DNA from: Glandiceps talaboti
Taxonomy: Eukaryota; Hemichordata; Enteropneusta; Spengelidae
Length of the DNA: 64,000 nucleotides
Assembly (NCBI RefSeq): GCF_964340395.1
Contig: NC_135565.1
Coordinates: forward strand, 2,464,001-2,528,000
Direction: 5' to 3'
Shown here: piece after piece, positions 13,701 through 28,700 of the stretch
Position numbering within the stretch: the first letter of the stretch is position 1
Layout of the letters: every line of letters begins with the position of its first letter
Notes under the pieces: model-generated
Seen by the model: only the letters and a program-made list of their open reading frames with translations
The model's database searches: none
What the model was told of the DNA's origin: nothing
Position numbers and translations under genes: made by a program

Positions 13701-16700
13701 AAACCGTAAAAAGTCTTTTGATTTCAGGAACTTCTGTTTAACGTGAAAACCAAAAAGTTTGATCGCCTGAAATAATTACTCAGCAATAGTTTAGTAATTC
13801 CAAACAGATTTGTAGATGTTTTCAAGTGATATTGAAACATGAATGACTGTGAAAGCCGCTAACGTGTTCATCACTGTCGTAGTGTGACAGTCAAAACATG
13901 GAAGTTGAAACAGTATCAATGACGCTTTGTGTATGCTTTGTGTATGCTTAGCCCCTTCTTATTTTCATTTTTTATCAATGAATTAGCAAGGGAAATCCAT
14001 GTTACTGGCCAGCGTGGAGTGCAGCTGTCCCCAGACTTAGTTGAAATCATGTGTTTACTATTTGCAGACGATGTTGTAATGTTTTCTGACACAATTATAG
14101 GACTTCAAAAATTATTAACCACTCTAAGTGAATACTGTAGTAAATGGCAGATGACTGTCAATTTATCTAAGACAAAAATAGTAGTTTTCAAAAATGGGGG
14201 ATTTGTGTCAAAGAGAGAAAAATGGGTTTTTAACGGGAAGGCACTTGAAGTTGTTTCATACTACAAATACCTAGGATTATTGTTATCATGTCGTTTAAAG
14301 TGGTTTCAAGCCACCAAATTGCTATCACAACAGGGCAGAAAAGCTTTTATAAACGCCTGGAGCAAGTGTAGTAGAGTTGGTACCTTGTCATATGATACTT
14401 TCTTTAAGTTGTTTGATTCAATGATTTCACCAATTTTGACGTATGGATCTGAACTATGGGGTTTTCAAAGTTACTTGTCACTAGAAAGGGTACAGCTTTT
14501 AGCATGCAGAATATTTTTAGGGCTTCCACATTGCGCTCCAAATTGTGCTGTTCTTGGTGAATGTGGGAGATACCCAATATATCTAATAACAGCAAAAAAA
14601 TGTATTAAATATTGGGCCAAACTTGTAAATATGCCAAATTATAGATACCCAAAAAAATGCTATAATATGCTTTACCAAATTGAAAACTCTGGTTTAAGAT
14701 CTAAGGGTACATGGGTCAGAGAAGTACGAACCTTACTCTCTATTTCTGGTTTACAAGATGTATGGGACGCACAGGAAGTTGACAATATAGACCTTTTTAT
14801 AGGCACATTCACCACTAGATTTAAACAGTTTTTATTTTTAAATTGGCACAGTGAAATATCAACCTTAGATAAACTAGAAAATTACAGAAATTTCAAATCC
14901 CTGCTGCAACCTGAAAAGTATTTGTTCTCTGTTACCATTGACAAACATCGGAAGATGTTAGCACGTTTCAGGTGTTCTGCACATTGCTTAAAAATCGAAA
15001 GTGAGAGAAAATATGGCATAGAGAGACAGGATCGTATTTGTAAACTTTGTGATTTTAGAGAAGTTGAGGATGAATTCCACTTTCTTCTGAAATGTACCTT
15101 TTTCAACCAATATCGCAACAAATATATTCCTGCCTATTATTATTCACCACCATCCTACGAAAAGTTTATTGAAATAATGCATAGTGAGAACGGAGATATA
15201 TTGCAAAAGTTGGCTGTATTTCTTTTTCATGCTCTTTCTCTGAGGAAAGAAGCAGATTCTTTGTTGTGAGCGACATTTTGTTTTCCTTTTTTCTGCTTTT
15301 AACAAGTGAATGTAATTATGTAAATGTATTGCATTTTGGGCCAATGGCCATGGACTGCAATAAACGACCTATATAATAATGACGCTTTGTTATGGCACAG
15401 AGAAGTGTTTTGATTTCCCGCAGTGCCGATATCTTTGAAACCCCACTTACAGATCCCACTGGTGAAATTTATGCAAAATAATGTTGTGAAGACCACAGTT
15501 ATCACGATGTGTCTAGTTCCCTCAAACGTGACGGGTCAATGCAATCGATGAGTATGAGCACGAATGCATCGTATATTCATTGATGATGAGTGGAAGTGGG
15601 TCTCTTTTATTGTGTATACATGTACTTCCATTTATCCTAATATATGACAGTCGGTTTGCATGGTTCCCTGTGGTGATATGTGTGTGCACATATAGTGCCT
15701 TTTTGTCGGCAGAAGTGTGGTGTTGTTTATATTTGTAATGTCTTGGCGAACATAAAATGTGTATGATAAGCAAAGTCGTTCGGCGATCCCTCGATGATTC
15801 AGCTGTAACTACAATGCCATTGGCACTATTTTAACTATGACGCCATTGGCACTATTCTAGCTACAGTGACATTGGCACTATTTTAACTACAATGCCATTG
15901 GCACTATTCTAGCTACAATGCCATTGACACTTTTTTTAACGACAATGTCATTGGCACTATTTTAACTACAATGCCACTGGCACTATTTTTAGTCCCCGCG
16001 GACGAAGTCCGGAACGGGGACTTATGGATTGGGTTCCGTCTGTCCATACGTCCGTCCGTCCGTCCGTCCGTCCGCAGCTGTTTCTTGGAGATGCCTGGAC
16101 AGATTTTTATCAAACTTGGTACAGGGGCAAAATACTATGGCATACATATGCACGCCAATTTGTTTTATGATACGATCCAATATGGCCGCCTAGCAACCAT
16201 TTTGTTTGCAAATTTTCCCTGTCTAGAGCCATAACTCAGACATGCTTTAACAGATCTCATTCAAAGTTGGTATTAGGACAGTGTTCTATGACATACATGT
16301 GCATATTCATTGTTGTCATGATACGATCCAATATGGCTGCCTAGCAGCCATTTTGTTTGCAAATTTTCCCTGTCTAGAGCCATAACTCAGACATGCTTTA
16401 ACAGATCTCATTCAAAGTTGGTATTAGGACAGTTTTCTATGACATACATGTGCATATCCATTTTCATTGTGATACGATCCAATATGGCTGCCTGGTAGCC
16501 ATTTTGTTTGTGAATTTTCATGTCCAAAGCCATAACTCAGACATGCTTGAACAGATCTCATTTAAAGTTGGCATTAGGACAGTGTTCTATGACATACATG
16601 TGCATATCCATTTTCGTCGTGATACGATCCAATATGGCTGCCTGGCAGCCATTTTGTTTGTGAATTTTCCATGTCCAAAGCCATAACTCAGACTCCATTT

Positions 16701-19700
16701 TCATCGTGATATGATCCCCCATACCCAACCAATCCTTTATTGTTGGAGGCATATTCCATGTCCAACAAGCACACACAACATATCTAAGTCTGTTTGTTTT
16801 AGGTTCACAAATGTTGTTGCGTGATCAGAATAGTGATAATTCCTTAAAACCCAATTATAGCGGGGACTGTGTCATTCTCAATGACTTGTAACTACAATGC
16901 CACTGGTACTATTTCAACTACAATGCCATTGGCACTATTTCAACTACAATGCCACTGGTACTATTTCAACTACAATGCCACTGGCACTATTTCAACTACA
17001 ATGCCACTGGCACTATTTCAACTACAATGCCACTGGTACTATTTTAACTACAATGTCACTGGCATTATTTTAACTACAATGCCACTGGTACTATTTCAAC
17101 TACAATGCCATTGGCACTATTTCAACTACAATGCCACTGGCACTATTTCAACTACAATGCCACTGGAACTATTTTAACTGCAATGCCATTGGCACTATTT
17201 CAACTACAATGCCACTGGTACTATTTTAACTACAATGCCATTGGCATTATTTTAACTGCAATGCCATTGGCACTATTTCAACTACAACGCCACTGGTACT
17301 ATTTTAACTACAATGCCACTGGCATTATTTTAACTACAATGCCATTGGCATTATTTTAACTACAATGCCACTGGCACTATTTCAACTACAACGCCACTGG
17401 TACTATTTTAACTACAATGCCACTGGTACTATTTCAACTACAACGCCACTGGTACTATTTTAACTGCAATGCTACTGGCACTATTTCAACTACAACGCCA
17501 CTGGTACTATTTTAACTACAATGCCACTGGCATTATTTTAACTACAATGCCATTGGCATTATTTTAACTACAATGCCACTGGCACTATTTCAACTACAAC
17601 GCCACTGGTACTATTTTAACTACAATGCCACTGGTACTATTTTAACTACAATGCCATTGGCATTATTTTAACTACAATGCCACTGGCACTATTTCAACTA
17701 CAATGCCACTGGTACTATTTTAACTACAATGCCACTGGCACTATTTCAACTACAACGCCACTGGTACTATTTTAACTACAATGCCACTGGTACTATTTTA
17801 ACTACAATGCCATTGGCATTATTTTAACTACAATGCCACTGGCACTATTTCAACTACAATGCCACTGGTACTATTTTAACTACAATGCCACTGGTACTAT
17901 TTTAACTACAATGCCACTGGTACTATTTTAACGACAATGCCACTGGTACTATTTTAACTACAATGCCACTGGTACTATTTTAACTACAATGCCACTGGTA
18001 CTATTTTAACTACAATGCTACTGGCATTATTTTAACTACAATGCCACTGGCACTATTTTAACTACAATGCCACTGGTACTATTTTAACTACAATGCCACT
18101 GGTACTATTTTAACTACAATGCCACTGGTACTATTTTAACTGCAATGCCACTGGCACTATTTTAACTACAATGCCCCTGGTACTATTTTAACTACAATGC
18201 CACTGGTACTATTTTAACTGCAATGCCACTGGTACTATTTTAACTACAATGCCACTGGCACTATTTTAACTACAATGCCACTGGCACTTTTTTTAACTAC
18301 AATGCCACTGGCACTATTTTAACTACAATGCCACTGGCACTATTTTAACTACAATGCCATTGGCACTATTTTAATTATGACGCCATTGGCACTATTCTAG
18401 CTACAATGCCATTGGCACTATTTTAACTACAACGCCATTGGCACTATTTTAACTATGACGCCATTGGCACTATTCTAGCTACAATGCCATTGGCACTATT
18501 TTAACTACAACGCCATTGGCACTATTTTAACTATGACGCCATTGGCACTATTTTAACTACAATGCCATTGGCACTATTTTAACTACAATACCACTGGCAC
18601 TATTTTAACTACAATGCCATTGACACTATTTTAACTACAATGCCACTGGCACTATTTTAACTACAATGCCACTGGCACTATTTTAACTACAATGCCACTG
18701 GCACTATTTTAACTACAATGCCACTGGTACTATTTTAATTACAATGCCACTGGCACTATTTTAACTACAATGCCACTGGCACTATTTTAACTACAATGCC
18801 ACTGGCATTATTTTAACTACAATGCCACTGGTACTATTTTATCTACACTGGCACTATTTTAACTACAATGCTACTGGTACTATTTTAACTACAATGCTAC
18901 TGGTACTATTTTAACTACAATGCCACTGGCATTATTTTAACTACAATGCCACTGGCATTATTTTAACTACAATGCTACTGGTACTATTTTAACTACAATG
19001 CCACTGGCATTATTTTAACTACAATGCCACTGGCACTATTTTAACTACAATGCTACTGGTACTATTTTAACTACAATGCTACTGGCACTATTTTAACTAC
19101 AATGCCATTGGCACTATTCTAGCTACAATGCCGTTGGCACTTTTTTTAAGTACAATGCCATTGGCACTATTTTAACTACAATGCCATTGGCACTATTTTA
19201 ACTATGACGCCATTGGCACTATTTTAACTATGACGCCATTGGCACTATTCTAGCTACAATGCCATTGGCACTATTTTAACTACAATGCCATTGGCACTAT
19301 TTTAATTATGACGCCATTGGCACTATTCTAGCTACAATGCCATTGGCACTATTTTAACTACAACGCCATTGGCACTATTTTAACTATGACGCCATTGGCA
19401 CTATTCTAGCTACAATGCCATTGGCACTATTTTAACTACAACGCCATTGGCACTATTTTAACTATGACGCCATTGGCACTATTTTAACTACAATGCCATT
19501 GGCACTATTTTAACTACAATACCACTGGCACTATTTTAACTACAATGCCATTGACACTATTTTAACTACAATGCTACTGGCATTATTTTAACTACAATGC
19601 CACTGGCACTATTTTAACTACAACGCCATTGGCACTATTTTAACTACAATGCTACTGGCACTACAATGCCATTGGAAATATTTTAACTACAATGCCATTG

Positions 19701-22700
19701 ACACCAGTTTTATCTACAATGCCACTGGCACTATTTTAACTACAGTGCCACTGGAACTATTTTAACTACAAATTACAATGCCATTGACACTATTTTAATT
19801 ACAATGCCTTTGACACTTTTTTTTGTTTATCCTTCAGATGATTTTGATGTTGATGAAGCAGTGCCCTTTGAGAATGACTTACCCGTACATGATGGCAACC
19901 AATCACAGGTAAATTATCTAACTTAATACATTTCAATGGTTTACCTGTACATGATGGCAACCAATCACAGGTAAATTATCTAACTTAATACATTTCAATG
20001 GTTCACCCGTACATGATGGCAACCAATCACAGGTAAATTATCTAACTTAATACATTTCAATGGTTCACCTGTACATGATGGCAACCAATCACAGGTAAAT
20101 TATCTAACTTAATACATTTCAATGGTTCACCTGTACATGATGGCAACCAATCACAGGTAAATTATCTAACTTAATACATTTCAATGGCCCACCTCACCTG
20201 TACATGATGGCAACCAATCACAGGTAAATTATCTAACTTAATACATTTCAATGGTTCACCTGTACATGATGGCAACCAATCACAGGTAAATTATCTAACT
20301 TAATACATTTCAATGGTTTACCCGTACATGATGGCAACCAATCACAGGTAAATTATCTAACTTAATACATTTCAATGGTTCACCTGTACATGATGGCAAC
20401 CAATCACAGGTAAATTATCTAACTTAATACATTTCAATGGTTTACCTGTACATGATGGCAACCAATCACAGGTAAATTATCTAACTTAATACATTTCAAT
20501 GGTTCACCTGTACATGATGGCAACCAATCACAGGTAAATTATCTAACTTAATACATTTCAATGGTTTACCCGTACATGATGGCAACCAATCACAGGTAAA
20601 TTATCTAACTTAATACATTTCAATGGTTAACCTGTACATGATGGCAACCAATCACAGGTAAATTATCTAACTTAATACATTTCAATGGTTCACCTGTACA
20701 TGATGGCAACCAATCACAGGTAAATTATCTAACTTAATACATTTCAATGGTTCACCTGTACATGATGGCAACCAATCACAGGTAAATTATCTAACTTAAT
20801 ACATTTCAATGGTTCACCTGTACATGATGGCAACCAATCACAGGTAAATTATCTAACTTAATACATTTCAATGGTTCACCCGTACATGATGGCAACCAAT
20901 CACAGGTAAATTATCTAACTTAATACATTTCAATGGTTTACCCGTACATGATGGCAACCAATCACAGGTAAATTTTCTAACTTAATACATTTCAATGGTT
21001 CACCTGTACATGATGGCAACCAATCACAGGTAAATTATCTAACTTAATACATTTCAATGGTTCACCCGTACATGATGGCAACCAATCACAGGTAAATTAT
21101 CTAACTTAATACATTTCAATGGTTCACCCGTACATGATGGCAACCAATCACAGGTAAATTATCTAACTTAATACATTTCAATGGTTCACCTGTACATGAT
21201 GGCAACCAATCACAGGTAAATTATCTAACTTAATACATTTCAGTGGTTCACCTGTACATGATGGCAACCAATCACAGGTAAATTATCTAACTTAATACAT
21301 TTCAATGGTTCACCTGTACATGATGGCAACCAATCACAGGTAAATTATCTAACTTAATACATTTCAATGGTTTACCTGTACATGATGGCAACCAATCACA
21401 GGTAAATTATCTAACTTAATACATTTCAATGGTTTACCTGTACATGATGGCAACCAATCACAGGTAAATTATGTAACTTAATACATTTCAATGGCTTACC
21501 TGTACATGATGGCAACCAATCACAGGTAAATTATCTAACTTAATACATTTCAATGGTTCACCTGTACATGATGGCAACCAATCACAGGTAAATTATCTAA
21601 CTTAATACATTTCAATGATTCACCTGTACATGATGGCAACCAATCACAGGTAAATTATCTAACTTAATACATTTCAATGGTTTACCTGTACATGATGGCA
21701 ACCAATCACAGGTAAATTATCTAACTTAATACATTTCAATGGTTTACCTGTACATGATGGCAACCAATCACAGGTAAATTATGTAACTTAATACATTTCA
21801 ATGGCTTACCTGTACATGATGGCAACCAATCACAGGTAAATTATCTAACTTAATACATTTCAATGGTTCACCTGTACATGATGGCAACCAATCACAGGTA
21901 AATTATCTAACTTAATACATTTCAATGGTTCACCTGTACATGATGGCAACCAATCACAGGTAAATTATCTAACTTAATACATTTCAATGGACACAGTGAA
22001 ATGATGATGCATATTATAGAGGATAACAGGGATGGGTAGGTAAGTAAATAGATATTCAAAATATGTATGCAAATATACCTAGCAAAAGGACCACACCCAT
22101 AGCAATGGCTAAATGATGGTATACATAATTGGAAAGATGAAAACTGGAAAGGGTAGTCAAATTAATAAAGATTAAAAAATATATGCAAATTTGCCCAGCA
22201 ACAAGACCTCGCCCATAGCAACAGCCAACTTCAGCTGTACTACAGTGCCATTGGTAGTTTTTTTTTTTACTGTTTTGTAGGTTGTTGAAAGCAGACATGG
22301 TCTGAGAGAGAGAAGAGGAATTGAAAAAATACAATTGCAAACTGAAAAACCAACTATTGATCCGTGGAAAGCATTAGATGCATATGATTCTGCAGGACTG
22401 GCAGAGAAACCATTCAAAAAAGGTAAAAAAAATGTGTTGAAATAGAATATAGTATCTTCTAAGCTAAGGAAACTGATACCTCAGGAATACCCCATGACAT
22501 TATATGGGTACAAGTATAGTGTGAAAACTGATACCTCAGGAATACCCCTGATGACATTATATGGGTACAAGTATAGTGTGAAAACTGATATCTTAGGAAT
22601 ACCCCATGACATTATATGGGTATAACAAGTATAGTGTGAAAACTGATATCTTAGGAATACCCCTGATGACATTATATGGGTACAAGTATAGTGTGAAAAC

Positions 22701-25700
22701 TGATATCTTAGGAATACCCCTGATGACATTATATGGGTACAAGTATAGTGTGAAAACTGATATCTTAGGAATACCCCATGACATTATATGGGTACAAGTA
22801 TAGTGTGAAAACTGATATCTTAGGAATACCCCATGACATTATATGGGTACAAGTATAGTGTGAAAACTGATATCTTAGGAATACCCCATGACATTATATG
22901 GGTACAAGTATAGTGTTAAACTGATATCTTAGGAATACCCCAAGACATTATATGGGTACAAGTATAGTGTGAAAACTGATATCTTAGGAATACCCCATGA
23001 CATTATATGGGTACAAGTATAGTGTGAAAACTGATATCTTAGGAATACCCCATGACATTATATGGGTACAAGTATAGTGTGAAAACTGATATCTTAGGAA
23101 TACCCCTGATGACATTATATGGGTACAAGTATAGTGTGAAAACTGATATCTTAGGAATACCCCATGACATTATATGGGTACAAGTATAGTGTGAAAACTG
23201 ATATCTAAGGAATACCCCATGACATTATATGGGTACAAGTATAGTGTGAAAACTGATATCTTAGGAATACCCCATGACATTATATGGGTACAAGTATAGT
23301 GTGAAAACTGATATCTAAGGAATACCCCATGACATTATATGGGTACAAGTATAGTGTGAAAACTGATATCTAAGGAATACCCCATGACATTATATGGGTA
23401 CAAGTATAGTGTGAAAACTGATATCTAAGGAATACCCCATGACATTATATGGGTACAAGTATAGTGTGAAAACTGATATCTTAGGAATACCCCATGACAT
23501 TATATGGGTACAAGTATAGTGTGAAAACTGATATCTTAGGAATACCCCATGACATTATATGGGTACAAGTATAGTGTGAAAACTGATATCTTAGGAATAC
23601 CCCATGACATTATATGGGTACAAGTATAGTGTGAAAACTGATATCTAAGGAATACCCCATGACATTATATGGGTACAAGTATGGCATACTCAGGGATTTG
23701 CACAAGTGCTTGCAGTGTTCTCAGGAAGTACTATCATGAGTGTAGCAAGTGAAACAGTGCAACAGAAAACACTGCAAGCATGAGTGCAAATATAAAAAGT
23801 ACATTGTACTTACACATGCAGTCATGGGGCATATGGTTCACTGTTATTATTACATTGGTTATCTGAAAGAGCAAATTTCTGAGAAAAAAAAAGAAAAACA
23901 TTGAGAAAATATGTAATTGTATGTTTTGTTTGGTTTTGTTCCAGCTAAGACATTCAAGATTCCTACAAACCTACAAACTAAGAAGAGGAAGAGAAATAAT
24001 ACCAGAGTTAAAACTAACATCACACCAATTGATGAATTTATAGAAAAAGCATGTAAGTAGCATACAGAGACAGCTGATTTAATATCACTATGGCAACTAC
24101 TGACCTCGCATACAATCACTATCATAATGGTAACTACTGACTTCACATACAGTCTCTATAGCAACTACTGACTTTACATACAGTCTCTATAGCAACTACT
24201 GACCTCGCATACAGTCTCTATAGCAACTACTGACCACATACATGTACAGTCTGTATAGCAACTACTGACTTCACATACAGTCTCTATAGCAACTACTGAC
24301 TTCACATACAGTCTCTATAGCAACTACTGACCACATAGTCTCTATAGCAACTACTGACTTCACATACAGCCTCTATAGCAATCACTGACTTCACATACAG
24401 CCTCAACTGAGGGTGGTAAACCAACCAGTGTTATACTATTGCCTCAACTGAGGGTGGTAAACCAAAGAGTACTATGATAATCACAAGTTTTTAGCCCTAA
24501 ATAAGTTTTTTGTCCCTTATTTTTGTATATTTATTATACAATCAAAAGTTGGACCTTAGTTACAGAGTAACACAAGCATTGTGGAGACAATTTCTTGGAT
24601 TAAGAATTTAGTCATCAAAATATCCTTCAAGTTATGAACCCTTTATCTAGTCATCAAAATGTCCTTTAAGTTATGAACACTTTATCTAGTCATCAAAATG
24701 TCCTTTAAGTTATGAACACTTTAAATTATCTTGTCATCAAAATGTCCTTCAAGTTATGAACACTTTATCTTGTCATCAAAATGTCCTTCAAGTTATGAAC
24801 ACTTTATCTAGTCATCAAAATATCCTTCAAGTTATGAACACTTTATCTAGTCATCAAAATGTCCTTCAGGTTATGAACACTTTATCTTGTCATCAAAATG
24901 TCCTTCAAGTTATGAATACTTTATCTTGTCATCAAAATGTCCTTTAAGTTATGAACACTTTATCTAGTCATCAAAATGTCCTTCAAGTTATGAACACTTT
25001 ATCTTGTCATCAAAATGTCCTTTAAGTTATGAACACTTTATCTTGTCATCAAAATGTCCTTTAAGTTATGAACACTTTATCTTGTCATCAAAATGTCCTT
25101 TAAGTTATGAACACTTTATCTCGTCATCAAAATGTCCTTCAAGTTATGAACACTTTATCTTGTCATCAAAATGTCCTTCAAGTTATTAACACTTTATCTA
25201 GTCATCAAAATGTCCTTCAAGTTATGAACACTTTATCTAGTCATCAAAGTGTCCTTCAAGTTATGAACACTTTATCTAGTCATCAAAATGTCCTTCAAGT
25301 TATGAACACTTTATCTAGTCATCAAAATGTCCTTCAAGTTATGAACACTTTATCTAGTCATCAAAATGTCCTTCAAGTTATGAACACTTTATCTTGTAAT
25401 TGAAAATACAATGTAAATGTTTTGTTCTATTTTGTTATTCATTATTAGATTTTTCACATGTTACAAAGTTTCCAAAAAATCCGTTGAAAGTACCACTCTA
25501 TGGAGAATTTGAGATTCTTTTTTGGAATGAATACAAAATCAGACAAGCCAAAATACAAGACAATCTTAAAATACTGGTAAGTTCTATAGTTGTCACTTAT
25601 AACTACAGTATATTTCACAATGCCATGCAGAAACTGGACATACCAAATTTCTTTCCTGTATATTCATAATACCGTAGTCCAACATTAGGAGATGAGCAAT

Positions 25701-28700
25701 CTGTAATACTCTCTAAAATGGTAGTTTGATAGGTGCTATGAGCTATGGTTGTATGTTACACGGTCAAAATCATCTAGCATAAAGAGTGTCATCTTAATCT
25801 GACCACTATTTATATACAGAGTAAGTCAAAGTCATCTAGTATAATGAGTGTCATCTTAATCTGACCACTATTTATATACAGAGTAGGTCAAAGTCATCTA
25901 GTATAATGACTGTCATCTTAATCTGACCACTATTTATATGCAGAGTAGGTCAAAGTCATCTAGTATAATGAGTGTCATCTTAATCTGACCACTATTTATA
26001 TACAGAGTAGGTCAAAGTCATCTAGTATAATGAGTGTCATCTTAATCTGACCACTATTTATATCCAGAGTAGGTCAAAGTCATCTAGTATAATGAGTGTC
26101 ATCTTAATCTGACCACTATTTATATACAGAGTAGGTCAAAGTCATCTAGTATAATGAGTGTCATCTTAATCTGACCACTATTTATATACAGAGTAGGTCA
26201 AAGTCATCTAGTATAATGAGTGTCATCTTAATCTGACCACTATTTATATACAGAGTAGGTCAAAGTCATCTAGTATAATGAGTGTCATCTTTATCTGACC
26301 ACTATTTATATAGTTATTGTCAGGGTTATTATATTAGACATCACCAAGCCACTGCTAGTACTTAGTTATTGTCAGAATTATTATATTGGACATCACCAAG
26401 GCACTGCTAGTACTTAGTTATTGTCAGGATTATTATATTAGACATCACCAAGGCACTGCTAGTACTTAGTTATTGTCAGGATTATTATATTAGACATCAC
26501 CAAGGCACTGCTAGTACTTAGTTATTGTCAGGGTTATTATATTAGACATCACCAAGGCACTGCTAGTACTTAGTTATTGTCAGAATTATTATATTAGACA
26601 TCACCAAGGCACTTCTAGTACTTAGTTATTGTCAGGGTTATTATATTAGACATCACCAAGGCACTGCTAGTACTTAGTTATTGTCAGAATTATTATATTG
26701 GACATCACCAAGGCACTGCTAGTACTTAGTTATTGTCAGAATTATTATATTAGACATCACCAAGGCACTGCTAGTACTTAGTTATTGTCAGAATTATTAT
26801 ATTGGACATCACCAAGGCACTGCTAGTACTTAGTTATTGTCAGAATTATTATATTAGACATCACCAAGGCACTGCTAGTACTTAGTTATTGTCAGAATTA
26901 TTATATTGGACATCACCAAGGCACTGCTAGTACTTAGTTATTGTCAGAATTATTATATTAGACATCACCAAGGCACTGCTAGTACTTAGTTATTGTCAGA
27001 ATTATTATATTGGACATCACCAAGGCACTGCTAGTACTTAGTTATTGTCAGGGTTATTATATTAGACATCACCAAGGCACTGCTAGTACTTAGTTATTGT
27101 CAGGATTATTATATTAGACATCACCAAGGCACTGCTAGTACTTAGTTATTGTCAGGATTATTATATTAGACATCACCAAGGCACTGCTAGTACTTAGTTA
27201 TTGTCAGGGTTATTATATTGGACATCACCAAGGCACTGCTAGTACTTAGTTATTGTCAGAATTATTATATTAGACATCACCAAGGCACTGCTAGTACTTA
27301 GTTATTGTCAGGGTTATTATATTAGACATCACCAAGGCACTGCTAGTACTTAGTTATTGTCAGAATTATTATATTAGACATCACCAAGGCACTGCTAGTA
27401 CTTAGTTATTGTCAGAATTATTATATTGGACATCACCAAGGCACTGCTAGTACTTAGTTATTGTCAGAATTATTATATTGGACATCACCAAGGCACTGCT
27501 AGTACTTAGTTATTGTCAGAATTATTATATTAGACATCACCAAGGCACTGCTAGTACTTAGTTATTGTCAGAATTATTATATTAGACATCACCAAGGCAC
27601 TGCTAGTACTTAGTTATTGTCAGGGTTATTATATTAGACATCACCAAGGCACTGCTAGTACTTAGTTATTGTCAGAATTATTATATTAGACATCACCAAG
27701 GCACTGCTAGTACTTAGTTATTGTCAGGATTATTATATTAGACATCACCAAGGCACTGCTAGTACTTAGTTATTGTCAGGGTTATTATATTAGACATCAC
27801 CAAGGCACTGCTAGTACTTAGTTATTGTCAGAATTATTATATTGGACATCACCAAGGCACTGCTAGTACTTAGTTATTGTCAGGGTTATTATATTAGACA
27901 TCACCAAGGCACTGCTAGTACTTAGTTATTGTCAGGGTTATTATATTAGACATCACCAAGGCACTGCTAGTACTTAGTTATTTTGAGGATTATTATATTG
28001 GACATCACCAAGGCACTGCTAGTACTTAGTTATTGTCAGGATTATTATATTGGACATCACCAAGGCACTTCTAGTACTTAGTTATTGTCAGGGTTATTAT
28101 ATTGGACATCACCAAGGCACTGCTAGTACTTAGTTATTGTCAGGGTTATTATATTAGACATCACCAAGGCACTGCTAGTACTTAGTTATTGTCAGAATTA
28201 TTATATTGGACATCACCAAGGCACTGCTAGTACTTAGTTATTGTCAGGGTTATTATATTAGACATCACCAAGGCACTGCTAGTACTTAGTTATTGTCAGA
28301 ATTATTATATTGGACATCACCAAGGCACTGCTAGTACTTAGTTATTGTCAGGGTTATTACATTAGACATCACCAAGGCACTGCTAGTACTTAGTTATTGT
28401 CAGAATTATTATATTGGACATCACCAAGGCACTTCTAGTACTTAGTTATTGTAAGGATTATTATATTAGACATCACCAAGGCACTGCTAGTACTTAGTTA
28501 TTGTCAGAATTATTATATTGGACATCACCAAGGCACTGCTAGTACTTAGTTATTGTCAGAATTATTATATTAGACATCACCAAGGCACTGCTAGTACTTA
28601 GTTATTGTCAGGATTATTATATTAGACATCACCAAGGCACTGCTAGTACTTAGTTATTGTCAGGATTATTATATTGGACATCACCAAGGCACTGCTAGTA

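Larger units (their letters stand above)
12037..15804. mobile_element. Foldback-type DNA element with long inverted arms, broken by a LINE
   Basis: The left end AGCTGAATCATCGAGGGATC is inverted at the right end (GATCCCTCGATGATTCAGCT, ending at 15804). The arms extend inward imperfectly: 12355-12550 matches the reverse complement of 15379-15545, and about 12930-13115 matches that of about 13735-13905. Both outer flanks are units of the 26-bp repeat, so the element landed in that array or its precursor. There is no clear transposase frame. The right arm is split by the LINE at 13931-15377. The superfamily is not assigned and the target duplication is unclear. Confidence 0.85.

Noticed and set aside
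12525-13746. Several 60-107-codon frames within the foldback element
   Set aside because: They lie in or between inverted arms and have no transposase motifs, no consistent composition and no splice support.
15971-16234. 87-codon frame with VPADEVRNGDLWIGF and SVRPSVRPSVR
   Set aside because: It lies in a dispersed repeat element, and the Arg-Pro-Ser run is a translated (CCGT)n microsatellite.
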